NCBI RefSeq assembly: GCF_000150955.2
Contig: NC_011670.1
Span: 1,283,766-1,347,765 of the forward strand
DNA from: Phaeodactylum tricornutum CCAP 1055/1
Lineage: Eukaryota > Bacillariophyta > Bacillariophyceae > Surirellales > Neidiaceae
Length of the DNA: 64,000 nt
Direction: 5' to 3'
Of this stretch, positions 1-10,395 are shown piece after piece. Every line of letters begins with the position of its first letter. Position 1 is the stretch's first letter. Under the pieces are notes generated by a model, which saw only the letters and a list, made by a program, of their open reading frames with translations, did not search any database and was not told the origin of the DNA. The translations under genes and the position numbers were made by a program.

Positions 1-647
1 CATAAAAATACCATGTAACAAAGAGCAGAATCCAAATTGACTGTGAGCATGAAACTTTTGAGATTGTCGTCATTTCGACAAATCACTTGTCTTCCTGTTT
101 GTTTCTGGCTAGAATTGCTGGTTATTGGGTATGTATAGCTAACACTCTCCTTCCTTGCGTTAGTTGCTTTTCTCTTTTTTATTTTTTACACTACTTCAAT
201 TGTCATGGCTCCTGAAGGCTTTGCCACCTGACTCTGAGTCAGAAATTATTACACTGCCTGTCCGAGCTAGCGGCGATCTTTGCTGTTCTGTTGGCAAATC
301 GCTCTTTGGGGCCGATTTCGAAATTCGACCCGAAAGCGTCTGTTCTTCGCCGGTGAAAGCCTCGTGCTCTCAAGACCGATCGGCCCGATCGATCCCCAAT
401 GATTCCGTGACCATGACGAAGACTACGAGAATGTACAGACGAACAGCAACACTTTTGTCGCTCCTTGTCATCCTGCTGCTACTCACGTTCGTTCCAACTT
501 AGCTCGCTGTTGATTGATTCATCGCGCTGCTTCATCACAACTTAACTGAATTGCCACAAAAGAATTTGCTTTTACTCCTTACCGAGTCCGGTACCTCCAC
601 GTGACTTTTCGTTCCTCATCAAGACCAAAAGGACCCTCTCCTCCACC
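1..647. other. Left-edge non-coding stretch
   Basis: No convincing gene is seen. The longest open frame here (about 164-502) has no ATG at its beginning and ends in a short hydrophobic stretch; its composition does not look like a conserved protein. The part close to 648 probably holds the promoter and 5' UTR of the LOG-family gene. A copy of the recurring 9-mer TGACTGTGA lies at 38-46. Confidence 0.5.
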
Positions 648-1695
648 ATGGGCTCCGCCACGACACTCGAGCCTGACGATCCCGCAGTTCCAGAAGTTCC
701 GCAAGCCGTCACGGATAGCGAGTTTTGCCGGAAACCTGCACCGGCTCCACTCCGCGTCTGTTGCTACGGTTCATCGTCCAGTCTGACGCCGGAACGGTAC
801 CGGACGGAAGCCCGGTCCCTGGGATACATTCTCGCTCGTCGTGGGCACACTTGCGTCAATGGGGCAGGTTCCTTTGGTTGCATGGCCGCCATGAACGAAG
901 GAGCCGCCATCGGTAATGGACACATCGTTGGAGTCATCCATGAAATGGTAGGTTCTTTGGAAACAATGTTCCGTCTGCCGTAGTCCTCTTATCAAATCTC
1001 GTCTCACGTTGCCGCTTTCGTTTCGCTGTCAGTGGCTCGTAGACTCTTCTGACTGGGCCGACGTCCCGCTCCGAGATGGTGGAGCCCATCCGGTCTTTGA
1101 ACGCTCCGACCACCGCGACGGCCCGACACGCGAAATGCTCGTGGCGGGTGGTGACGATTTGCAGGAACGTAAAAAACTACTCGTCCAAGGCGCCGACGCC
1201 CTGGTGGTCCTTCCCGGCGGCCCGGGAACCTGGGACGAACTCTGGGAAATGGCCTGTGGACGCAACATTGGACTCCACGCACTCCCGATTGTTTGCGTCA
1301 ACGTCGACGGTTACTACGAACCCTTCCAGGCCATGCTGCAACGCGCCTACGACGATCAATTAACCAAATTGCCCCCGCACGAGATTGTGCATTTCGAAGA
1401 CTCGGCGGAAGCCGCCGTGCGGTGGGTGGAAAACGCGCAACGCGACAAGTCGACCACCACGGATCGACTCCGCCACCGAAATTCCGCGTTGCGACAAACC
1501 TCCGTCTTGCACGGGTCGCTGGACGAGTCGGATTCACGGTCATCTTGGATAGGGCGGAGCCTCTCGAGAGCGAGTGAGTGGGCGACCGAGCAAGAAACAT
1601 GGTTGGTACCATGGGTACAAGCCAGTGCTCTCTTGACAGTAGGAGGACTAACCGGCTTTCTTCTCGCCACGAAGAACGCCTCGAAAATAGCATAA
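648..1695 (+). CDS. LOG-family cytokinin riboside 5'-monophosphate phosphoribohydrolase, with a C-terminal membrane anchor
   Basis: Two exons: 648-947 and 1033-1695, joined in phase 0 across an 85-nt GT-AG intron, giving 320 aa. The start is the ATG in a strong caccATGG context. The Rossmann-like lysine-decarboxylase/LOG fold is clear: an early GAGSFGCM glycine loop, the QERKK segment, and the signature PGGPGTWDE at residues about 161-169 (family PGGxGTxxE), followed by the CVNVDGYY strand. LOG enzymes cleave ribose 5-phosphate from cytokinin nucleotides or from AMP-like nucleotides. Family members are usually about 180-230 aa. Here about 90 extra C-terminal residues end in a hydrophobic segment and a short polar tail, which suggests a tail-anchored enzyme (inference). 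It is convergent with the Pol kappa gene, 119 nt apart. The biological substrate in a diatom is not known from the sequence. Confidence 0.9.
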
Positions 1696-1814
1696 TTATA
1701 GTCACGGATTGCCGAGCCACGGTGGACTTCTATTGTTCTACTGTAGTAAGGTTACATTGGATGGAACCGTATTGTACTTACAAAAGGGTAGAGCACATAG
1801 CGGAAAATCGCCTC

Positions 1815-3959
1815 CTAGTCGGTCTGCGTCCCAAAATAATCTCGGAGACGCTGTCGTTTGCGACTCCCTTGGTGTAAATGATCCTTATCCGGACCGCCGC
1901 ACCCGTAACTTTCTCGGACTACAGCCTGGACTGTGTGCCGATTAAGACACGCATCGAGATGCTGGTTCAGAATATCGTTCTTTCGGCCATCTAGTTCACG
2001 CCCACAAACGGGGCAACGGACATTGTTTTCTTGGATCTCGTCGTGTGCTACGGGACTGTAATTCTCGTCTATTGCCTCTGACGTATGGAAAGCTGATGAT
2101 TGGGATTTCGATGGAGACGGAGTGGAGTCTGAGTCCTCCATTTTGAGAAGCGATTGTGTATTTACCGACGCCTTGGGCTTGGCTACCAGGTAGGTGTCGA
2201 TCGACTTTTGAGCTTTATCGTGAGACTCGCCCATAAAGCTCGAGCATCGAATACCAAGAAGCCGCACAGCGAATGACCCTGAAAATTCATCTTTTAATTC
2301 TCGCAGCAAGTCCAAGGCGATTGGTCTCAGGTCAGCGGCCGCCTGGATGAAGACCCCCCTTCCGAGACTGCGACTACGAGACAGGCAATCAAACGACCTC
2401 AATTTTACTTTGACGGTCACTGTATGGGCAAAGATATTCTTGTGCTTCATATCGCTGGAAAGAAGCTCAGCAATCTCTTCCAGTTTCAAATTGATCGCGG
2501 TCCAGGACTCTTTGGCAGCAAAGGTACGTTCACGACTAATTCCCTTTTGTCCTGGACCATCATCGGTCTCAACATCATCGGCATTTCGCTCGTCAGAACC
2601 AGAGCATCCAATCGAGGCTCGCAAGAGAAACTCTGCCGAGGCTTCTTGAAAGAGAAAGCGTACAAGGGATCGTTCACGATACAAGTCGGCAACCGTAGCA
2701 ATACCGAACGAGCTGAGAATCTTCGCCGTTACCCGTCCGATACCCGATACTTTGCGCGTCGGCAGAGGATGCAAAAACCCTATTATACTTTCATGATCAC
2801 TAGGAACAAGGCACTGTCCGTTGGGCTTGTTGCGATCGCTCGCGATCTTACTCAAGAGAAAGTTCGGTGCTAAACCGGCGGAACAAGTCAGCCCACCGGT
2901 CACTTCTGTCACACGAGAGCGCATATCTTGCAGTACTCTCGCGGCAGCTTCCAGGCAATCTTTGGGTAGAAAAGTGGTAAGTATGTTCTGGCTCGCGATC
3001 TTAGAGTCAACCGGAACAGACGAGCCATCCCCTTCACGATCTTTGTTTCCATCCCCAGACTGCGATCCTGCGAGAACAGCAGAAATTCGTTCGTGGTCCC
3101 AATTTCTCGTTAGCTTTAAAGCCAGGTAAGGCGCTAGATCCATATACGCTTCATCAAGGCTGTAACACCTTAGATGAGGATCATATTGACTCAAGACATT
3201 CCGCACTTGGTGTGACTTGGTCCGATAAAGATCAAATCGCGAGGGCACATGAATCAGTTTTTTTGTACCACTCGAGAGTTCCTCTACCAGTCTATCCCCG
3301 ATCCATCCAGCCATAGCTGACCGTACTCCGTACTTTCTTGCCAGATAGTTGCTGGTTAAAATCATATTTTCTCCAACGCAAGCCGGTTCGCTGGCAAGTT
3401 CTGGCCGTTCCAAAAGTTCGCAAGCCATATAGAACATATCCATGTCTACGACAACGCATGTGGATCGAATTGGCCGTGCGGCGAGAATTCCGGGTACACA
3501 TTTTTCTATAGCTCGTTCGTAGAACGTCTTCCACTTTGGATCGTTTTCGTTCTCTTTCTGCAACTTTGCTCGCAAACCCGCGATTCGTTCGTCTACTTTC
3601 TGGTCTCGACGTCTCTGCTGTTGAATAAAAAGCGAGTTCCCCGACTCTCTCAAAATAATTTCGTCTATTCGCTGGCGGTCAATACCTTCCATCCCTGCTT
3701 TATCAGAAGCGGCAATAACCAAAGCTGACGCCACTAATGGGTCATCTTTGGGGCTAGCATGTTCTGACGTCCACACTTCAAGCGCGGATGATTCTTCCGT
3801 CTCGTGCTTTGCTGTCAACCGTTTGTTAGTGTGCCCCGAACTCGTGATTCGCTCCACCTTCGATGACAACGCGTTCTCGTAGGAAGGTACAGCTTTGCGA
3901 CTGTGTTCCTTGATGTACGGATTTTGGATCGCTGGTTTGGATGCATTTTTAGGCACCAT
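1815..3959 (-). CDS. POLK: Y-family DNA polymerase kappa (DinB type)
   Basis: A single-exon gene of 714 aa, read from the ATG at 3959; six upstream bases are in frame but lack an ATG. The palm has the metal-binding DMD in VVDMDMFYMACE (residues about 172-174) and the SLDEAYMDL motif (about 267-275, catalytic D/E). A helix-hairpin-helix stretch with VSGIGRVTAKIL follows. The N-terminal clasp region before the palm is typical of kappa rather than of bacterial DinB. Near the C-terminus a CPVC...HLDAC pattern (about 649-671) is a UBZ4-type ubiquitin-binding zinc finger. The last residues, RQRLRDYF, fit the relaxed PIP box used by kappa. The protein should perform translesion synthesis on bulky minor-groove lesions, recruited by ubiquitinated PCNA (family knowledge). 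It is divergent from the CDIN1-like gene with 325 nt between starts. Confidence 0.95.
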   Translation of the reverse strand: MVPKNASKPAIQNPYIKEHSRKAVPSYENALSSKVERITSSGHTNKRLTAKHETEESSALEVWTSEHASPKDDPLVASALVIAASDKAGMEGIDRQRIDEIILRESGNSLFIQQQRRRDQKVDERIAGLRAKLQKENENDPKWKTFYERAIEKCVPGILAARPIRSTCVVVDMDMFYMACELLERPELASEPACVGENMILTSNYLARKYGVRSAMAGWIGDRLVEELSSGTKKLIHVPSRFDLYRTKSHQVRNVLSQYDPHLRCYSLDEAYMDLAPYLALKLTRNWDHERISAVLAGSQSGDGNKDREGDGSSVPVDSKIASQNILTTFLPKDCLEAAARVLQDMRSRVTEVTGGLTCSAGLAPNFLLSKIASDRNKPNGQCLVPSDHESIIGFLHPLPTRKVSGIGRVTAKILSSFGIATVADLYRERSLVRFLFQEASAEFLLRASIGCSGSDERNADDVETDDGPGQKGISRERTFAAKESWTAINLKLEEIAELLSSDMKHKNIFAHTVTVKVKLRSFDCLSRSRSLGRGVFIQAAADLRPIALDLLRELKDEFSGSFAVRLLGIRCSSFMGESHDKAQKSIDTYLVAKPKASVNTQSLLKMEDSDSTPSPSKSQSSAFHTSEAIDENYSPVAHDEIQENNVRCPVCGRELDGRKNDILNQHLDACLNRHTVQAVVRESYGCGGPDKDHLHQGSRKRQRLRDYFGTQTD

Positions 3960-4284
3960 GGTCAATCCTTAGCAAGTCCTTCGAACGCCAAAACTTGATG
4001 CCATTCACAGTCACTTTCTCACCGAAGAGAAAATGGGGATAAAAACATGACTCTGAACGGTTTTCGGAAGAAAGGGTAGGGCTCCGAAGGCATGATGGGT
4101 ATCTCTCATAAAGAAAAACCTGCTCACTATAAGGACGCATCCTGAAAATCTGCGAATTGTAACGGTATCGTAAATAGAAAAGCGGATATCCACAGTGGAC
4201 TACGATACCCCACCTGGAAGCCGAAGCTGAAGTGGAGAAAAATCAACATCGGTTCGCTCTCCGCCATTACTGCATCTCTCCCAC
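3960..4284. promoter_or_regulatory. Shared divergent promoter region, Pol kappa / CDIN1-like
   Basis: This 325-nt gap separates two genes transcribed outward and must hold both promoters. A copy of the recurring 9-mer TGACTGTGA (reverse orientation, 4005-4013) lies 46 nt upstream of the Pol kappa ATG. No clear TATA box is seen. Confidence 0.5.
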
Positions 4285-5325
4285 ATGAGACAAGAGCACT
4301 TACACTACGCGGAAATCGAGAGCTGGTTTCAAAAGAGCGTGTCAGCCGGATCAGATTTCCTCTTTGATACCAAGCTCTACGAAAGAGAGTTGAACCGTCT
4401 GTGGGATAAGTTCGATGTTCCTTTCGAAGTAAGTGGGCGTTACAAGAGAGAAAGTAATACGCTCAGCGATACCTCTAACTCGATCGTTATCGTCGTTTAT
4501 CAGCTTTTGCAGTCGTTTCTGCGGAACGTACATGTCATCCATGTTAAACGCCAATCGTCAGCAATCAAGAAATCACTTGGTAATTTGGCGGACAAATACA
4601 TGGCCGGATCAACAATTGTGGAATTGGCGAAGAAAGAAAACTTTCCTCCTTATCTCTTGGCTCGATGGATGGTGGAAACCATTACATCGATCAACAGCAG
4701 GTCGGCGTTGACAGAAGCGATGCGGGAACCAGCAACCATTTTGGACCCAAGCGTAATTCTTCCCGATTACAAAGAGTCCGAAAGCGTACGTCCCTCGTGC
4801 TCGTCCGACAGCTCAGTTCCATCCCGAATTTCCCTGGAAGTTCAAGAGGCAATAAACGCGGACCCAATGTACGGTCCTCTCCACGACAGAGAGCGTCACA
4901 CTGTTGGTGTCGAGTTTGAGGTTGTACTGGAGCATTTGTTGAGCACTCGCGGCTTGCCGTTCGAATCTGAAGCCGAATTGCGTAGTCGGGGGACCGCCAA
5001 GACACCTGACGTTTTACTCACTGCACCATTGGGTGTACCGGTGCGGGACAAAGACGGCAACGAGGAATGGAAGGTTGTGTGCTGGATAGATTCTAAGGCG
5101 CTCTTCGGCGATGTACAAACGCATCAAACTTCGGTGCTTCCCCAAGCTGAAACCTACCTGCACCGCTTTGGTCCCGGTATGATAATTTATTGGTTTGGTC
5201 ACGCTCCTTTGGAACGACTAGATGATGCACAGGGGGACCTTGTCATCCAGGGTTGGGAGCTTCCTACCCGACTCATGCTGCCAACCGGCGACATTGTCGA
5301 GCCGGAAGCGGCGCTCATCACTTGA
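4285..5325 (+). CDS. CDIN1: CDIN1/C15orf41-type PD-(D/E)XK nuclease
   Basis: One exon, 346 aa, ATG start. The N-terminal half is helical with a YLLARWMVE segment, as in the human codanin-1-interacting nuclease. The C-terminal half carries the defining TPD motif (T240-P241-D242), then WIDSKALFGD (D269, K271) and the strongly conserved run RFGPGMIIYWFGH. Together these give the PD-(D/E)XK nuclease core, with the usual E-x-K present here as D-S-K. In humans CDIN1 binds CDAN1 and is mutated in congenital dyserythropoietic anaemia. No CDAN1 homologue is seen in this window. A role in chromatin or DNA metabolism is inferred from the family, and the location beside Pol kappa and RAD51C is compatible with it. 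No targeting signal is seen. Confidence 0.88.
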   Translation: MRQEHLHYAEIESWFQKSVSAGSDFLFDTKLYERELNRLWDKFDVPFEVSGRYKRESNTLSDTSNSIVIVVYQLLQSFLRNVHVIHVKRQSSAIKKSLGNLADKYMAGSTIVELAKKENFPPYLLARWMVETITSINSRSALTEAMREPATILDPSVILPDYKESESVRPSCSSDSSVPSRISLEVQEAINADPMYGPLHDRERHTVGVEFEVVLEHLLSTRGLPFESEAELRSRGTAKTPDVLLTAPLGVPVRDKDGNEEWKVVCWIDSKALFGDVQTHQTSVLPQAETYLHRFGPGMIIYWFGHAPLERLDDAQGDLVIQGWELPTRLMLPTGDIVEPEAALIT

Positions 5326-5831
5326 TGCAACTAGTGTGAACATGTTGATGCAGAGTCTTACAGACGCTTTCCCTACTTGGATACAGAACGATACACATTT
5401 GACGCCGACTTGTTAGAATGAGACTTTCGTTCGTTTCTACCCGGTAGAGTGACAAGTGTCGTCACTCTGTTAACAACACCGTCAATTCAAATTGAGAAAG
5501 TGGGCAAAGCCAAGCGATAATAGCATCAAAACTCAAAAGGCTCTAGCTAGCTAGGAGCAGTCCTCCTTTGAGAAAGGCGGTATTTTTGTGACTTTCTTCA
5601 TTTACAGTTAATTTAGAATTTCCGGGTACGTTTATTGATTTTGAGCTTACTGTAAACCCCGCCGGATTTTTGCGCATTCGAACGTTTCACATCGCGAAAC
5701 CCAAAAGATGAGACCGACCACCATGGACATAGCCCACTGTGCTTGTCAACGCCTCATTGTAACAGCAAACTCATCTACGGCAGTTACGATATTTTGTTAC
5801 CTACTTTGCAACGCAAGTAGTATTCTTTACG
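5326..5831. other. Intergenic, CDIN1-like to RAD51C
   Basis: About 500 nt without a supportable gene. It holds TTACAGTTA at 5602-5610 and a related TTACTGTAA at about 5647-5655, both roughly 200 nt upstream of the RAD51C start. Confidence 0.5.
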
Positions 5832-6926
5832 ATGCGCGATATTCCGTTGGCGCATTTGCCGCTCCGTCCCTCAACGCTACAAACGTTGCAAAAAAGAGGA
5901 TTCTACGGTACCCGGGAACTCACGGAATCCAAACAGTCGGGCATGGCCAATTTGGCTGCTGAGCTTGCGTTGAATTTATCGCAAACTTCCGCGTTGTATG
6001 CCGAAGTTGATTCTTGTTTACGGACAACGACGCCGGTTACTAAAACGGCGGCCGCCTTGTTGGAAGAAAATGTCGAAGGCCAGGGATGCATCATAACCTT
6101 TTGCAGGCATGTTGATACGCTCTTGGGAGGAGGTATCGCGATGGGGGAACTCACAGAAATTGCAGGTCCGCCAGGCGTCGGCAAAACGCAGTGGGGAATG
6201 CAATTGGCGGTGGACGCTCGTTTGCCAAACACATTCGGGGGAGTTGCCGGCGAAACGGTGTACGTCGATACGGAAGGGTCGTTTTCGCCAGAACGCTGTC
6301 ACGATATGGCGACGAGTTTGGTCCAGCACATAGAAGCCGGACGTAGGCGGCGACAGGAAAAGGGGCAAAAATTACAACCCATGCCAGCCTGGTTTGCTCC
6401 CGACACGATTCTACAAGGAATCCACGTATACCGCGTCCACGACGAAGCCGCACAAACCTCCGTGTTGTACTCACTGCCTAAATTTCTGCAAGACCGACAA
6501 GAGGCAGGAACCCCCGTGCGTCTAGTAGTAGTTGACAGCATGGCATTTCACCATCGTGCCGCCCCTCCTAACTCTGATTTCGTCGGACGCACGCGTTCCC
6601 TGACCTCGCAGGCTGCCTTCTTGACCAACCTGGCGGCCCAGAGCGGTATAGCCGTGGTGGCGATCAATCAAATGACGACGAAAATGACCACTTCCGAAGC
6701 TTCCAAACAAGTCCCGGCATTGGGAGAGTCTTGGGCTCATGCCGTCACTACCCGAATCCTTTTGTCTCGTCCGATTTCCGACACCAACGGCGTTCGAACC
6801 TGTACGTTGGTAAAATCCCCCCGTTTGGCCTCGGGAAGTGCCGACTACCAGATTTTGCAATGCGGAATACGAGGAGTGGATGCAGTACACGTTTCGGACG
6901 GACCCAAACGACAGCGCACGGTATAG
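5832..6926 (+). CDS. RAD51C: RAD51 paralogue, RAD51C type
   Basis: One exon, 364 aa. The N-terminus MRDIPLAHLPL resembles the start of RAD51C proteins and supports this ATG. The RecA core has Walker A GPPGVGKT at residues about 112-119, the VDTEGSFSPER strand-loop typical of RAD51 paralogues, and Walker B LVVVDSM at about 230-236. A later AINQMTTKM segment corresponds to the L2 region. RAD51C acts in homologous recombination within the BCDX2 and CX3 complexes, assisting RAD51 filament formation and Holliday-junction processing (family knowledge). The short C-terminal PKRQRTV is basic and may be nuclear-localising, as in animal RAD51C. RAD51C is preferred over DMC1 or RAD51 because of the spaced N-terminus and the length. 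Confidence 0.9.
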   Translation: MRDIPLAHLPLRPSTLQTLQKRGFYGTRELTESKQSGMANLAAELALNLSQTSALYAEVDSCLRTTTPVTKTAAALLEENVEGQGCIITFCRHVDTLLGGGIAMGELTEIAGPPGVGKTQWGMQLAVDARLPNTFGGVAGETVYVDTEGSFSPERCHDMATSLVQHIEAGRRRRQEKGQKLQPMPAWFAPDTILQGIHVYRVHDEAAQTSVLYSLPKFLQDRQEAGTPVRLVVVDSMAFHHRAAPPNSDFVGRTRSLTSQAAFLTNLAAQSGIAVVAINQMTTKMTTSEASKQVPALGESWAHAVTTRILLSRPISDTNGVRTCTLVKSPRLASGSADYQILQCGIRGVDAVHVSDGPKRQRTV

Positions 6927-7488
6927 CAACGACTCAGGATTTTGCTGAATTCTTCCGATCTGTCGTACAACGTTCTGAAATCGTGAGGTGATTCATACAA
7001 TAGTTGGCAGCCTATTTTGCAAGTCTACCGATTGTAAAACATGTCGTTCATAGCAGGTCAGCATTGTTTCGGCGAAAGAACCACGCCTAGCGTAGAAAGT
7101 ACACCCCAGCGGTTATATTCTGAGAGTACCGTTGTACGATATATGATATAAACAGCTAAAATGAGAAAGCCAATCAACGGTCCCGGACGCAATATTTCTA
7201 TCTGTAGAGTAGACAAATAAATGAAAATCTTTTTGCGGGGCAGGATAGGTCTATACCTAGTACCGTAAGAAATCTAACATTTCTTTATGACCAAAATTCT
7301 TATGGGACGGCACGACTAATGACCTTGGCACCACCAACTTGAAAATCCAGAAAATTTGGAATGGAAAATTGCTCCTCCGCACCTCAACCGAGATCCATCT
7401 TCATTGTGAACCTCGGGGCATTCAACATAACGTGCGCAGCCTCAAGCCAGTCTAAAAGTTGCCAGGCTTATATCAAAGGTGCAACACG
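6927..7488. other. Intergenic, RAD51C to LRR gene
   Basis: About 560 nt, AT-richer than its neighbours, with no credible open frame. It must contain the RAD51C terminator and the LRR gene promoter. No repeats were noticed. Confidence 0.45.
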
Positions 7489-10395
7489 ATGAAGAATGGT
7501 AGCCAAAATCCTCAGAAAGATAAGGAGGAATTAGCCGAAGGCGAGCATCGATCGAGGGATTTCTCCCCGCCGAGCAGCGACACGGAAGCTGACGCTCGTC
7601 CTTTGTCTGAAGATGGCACCAAAAGCTCCTCCAATCTGCCAGCGGATTCTCCTGGAACTTTATCCACTGCCCCTGAAGCGTCTGCGGCATCTTTGAGATT
7701 AAAGCAACTCGAGCAAGATGTCGTCTCGAAGACATATAACAGGGGTAACGCCAAACCCTCCCAGCCTGGCGCCGTCGCTGAAGGCGGTGCGTCCAATCTT
7801 TCGCGACTGGAACAAGAAATCGCCGCCAAGACACGAGGCACCGATCGATCGTCTAGTGGAGGGTCTGTCGGTCTGATTCAACTGGAACAAGACGTTGCTG
7901 CCAAGGCGCGTGGCAGGAACACTACCGCTGCCACTAGACCGGGTGCAGCACCTTCGGGCGCAGCTGGCCTCTTGGAACTGGAGCGTGACGTCATTGCCAA
8001 GTCGGTGCGTAATTCGAATACTTCGCAGCCTGGAGCTGTGAGTGAATTGGATGTAGTGAATGGTGTGGGCGTGACATCCGCCTCGACAGCTTTGAATCAG
8101 CTAGAGCGGGACGTCATAGCCAAGTCGAAGTCGTATGATGCACGATCGAGCGCCAGCGTCGGCCTGCACCAGTTTGAGAACGATATTTTGGCAAAGAACC
8201 AGGTACGTCTACCAAAGGAGGCTAGTGCGAGTGCCGCCCAGTCGTTAGTTCAAATGGAGAACAATCTAGCGGCTAAGCTGAGTGCTTCGGGAGCGGCTGT
8301 CTCGCCTAGTAATTTCACTTACTCGGGGAAAACGGACACACGCTCCAGGGCACTGATGGCTCCAAACGCGCTGACGGCGATGCAGCAGCTGGAGCACCAA
8401 ATTGCGCAAAAATCAGAAGCGACTGGCGGTACCACCCCTCCCCCCGTTGGAGTCCTTAGCTCCGCTGTCCGAGGACCAAGTGTTCCATCTACAGGAAGCG
8501 GTCGTCCACTTCGAGCTGAGTTTACTCCTGATTTTTCAGCCTACGATATCCCCCCTCCATTTTCTTATGAATCACATCCCGTAGGAGAACACGCACCACC
8601 GGATATCCACGGCTTTCATGGCACACAGTATAGCCAAGATATTCCTGGTGCAGAATCAGGCGGTATTGAAGCATTCGTTGCTGACAACGTCGTCGAAGCA
8701 GTGGGCGTTGCGGTCATCATGAGCGAAGAAGAGGAGGAGGCGGTTGGCCGCAAGCGTCGGAAAAGGTACCTTTGTTTCGGTGCACTCTTCTTGTTGTTAC
8801 TGGTTGTTGCGATTGTGGTAACAGTGGTTATCATTACGGGTCGGTCTAGTACTACTGTCCTAGATTTGCCCCCCACTGCAGCACCGTCGAGCGCTCCGTC
8901 TTCGGCACCGTCATTTGCCCCCACAACGGATGGTGTACAGGCTTTGATCTCGTGTCTGACGCCTGCAACAAGCATCGAAACTTTTCAAGACCGTGCATCG
9001 GCGCAATATCGAGCTGTCGAGTGGTTGACAAACACGGATCCGTTTGTGCAGATCAATGGGCTTCAATGTGACAGCCCCAAATTTTTGCAGAGATACGCAT
9101 TGGCGACCTTTTACTTCGCCCTTTCAGGAGAAGAATGGGAAATCTGTGGCCTTCAAAATCCCGAATGTACCAGCGACCCAGCTGACTTTGGATGGCTCTC
9201 TACTCAAGACGAATGCAATTGGTACAAGGTTAGATGCAACACTCTAGACATGGTGGAATCCATCAATTTCGGTATGTTATCCTGCCGAGTCGCGATTTGT
9301 TCCCAATAAAACGGTCTACCTAACATCGCAATATTCCCATTTTCAAATAGCGGACAATACCGCGGTCGAACGGGCACTGACGATCCTGAAGGGTGCCATT
9401 CCGAAGGAACTGCAGTACTTGACGGACATGGTTCAATTTGTTGTCGCCGACATGCAGATTGAAGATTCCATTCAGGATAGTTTTTCTACTTGGTTGAAAC
9501 TAGAGCGTCTGATCTTGAGCAGAAACAATTTTACGTCGAGCATCCCAGACGATATTGCTATCACTAATCCGCTCTTGTCTGATTTCCAAGTAAGTGACAA
9601 CCAGCTTTCGGGTCGTCTTCCAGATGGATTGGTCAGCTTATCATTACAGGATTTGAGACTGGATGGCAATAGATTCACAGGAAGTCTACCATCATCTTTT
9701 GGGGAGAATTCCGAAAGGTTGAGTAAGTAGCGCAGCAGGTATTGCCTCGACGAAAGCTTACAGAAAATTTTGCAACATCTCATGTCGTCTCATCTATCGC
9801 AGACAACCTCGCAGTACAAAGGAATCAATTGGGTGGTCCTCTCCCCAGTTTGCTCTGGACGCTTCCAAACCTTAGAACCCTTGATCTCAGTGAAAATGCT
9901 TTCAGTGGTGAGGTACCGACCACGATTGGATTGATGCAGAACTTACGCGTACTTCGTTTGCATAGCACGCAGCTCGGAGGAGAATTGCCAGCTGAGTTCT
10001 TTGGTATTCCCAATTTTTCGACACTAAACATTGCCAATTGTCGCTTCCGCGGAGCTCTTTCGGAGAACTTTATCAATTTTAACCAAACACTACAGGAAGT
10101 GATCGTAGCGTTCAATAACTTTACCGGTCCTATACCCGTTGAAGCATTCGAAGCCGCTCAATTTCTTGGTACGTACGATCTGTATCACATTCACGCTCTA
10201 GATATTGAACGGATGCGTTTCTAATACAACTTTCCAATTATAGAGGAGCTTAACCTACAGGGAAACCAGCTTTCAGGCGTTATATCCGAAGCACTGTGCA
10301 ATACAAGGGGAACGGCTTTTGGCCAACTAGCCTTTCTAATTGTTGACTGCAACATTGATTGCAATTGTTGTGATCCGGTGTCGGATTGTGGCTGA
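7489..10395 (+). CDS. Single-pass LRR receptor-like protein with an eight-copy LExDxxAK cytosolic repeat
   Basis: Four exons: 7489-9271, 9351-9722, 9803-10168 and 10244-10395, 890 aa. All junctions are GT-AG and frame-consistent, and LRRs run through them. The N-terminal part carries eight degenerate copies of LxxLExDxxAK starting near residues 71, 104, 129, 161, 202, 226, 253 and 299, separated by Ser/Gly/Ala-rich linkers. A KRRKR stretch precedes one strong transmembrane segment (about 427-451), followed by a Pro/Ser/Thr stalk (SSAPSSAPS). The ectodomain has a Cys-containing cap, plant-type LRRs (LDLSENAFSGEVPTTIG-like) and a Cys-rich end (CNIDCNCC). Basic residues before the TM suggest N-in/C-out topology. 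There is no kinase domain. A role in surface recognition or adhesion is inferred; the repeat may be a coiled-coil docking platform. Confidence 0.85.

Noticed and set aside
164-502. Open frame with a hydrophobic end near the left edge
   Set aside because: It begins at TTG without an ATG, has no recognisable domain, and lies where a promoter for the LOG gene is expected.
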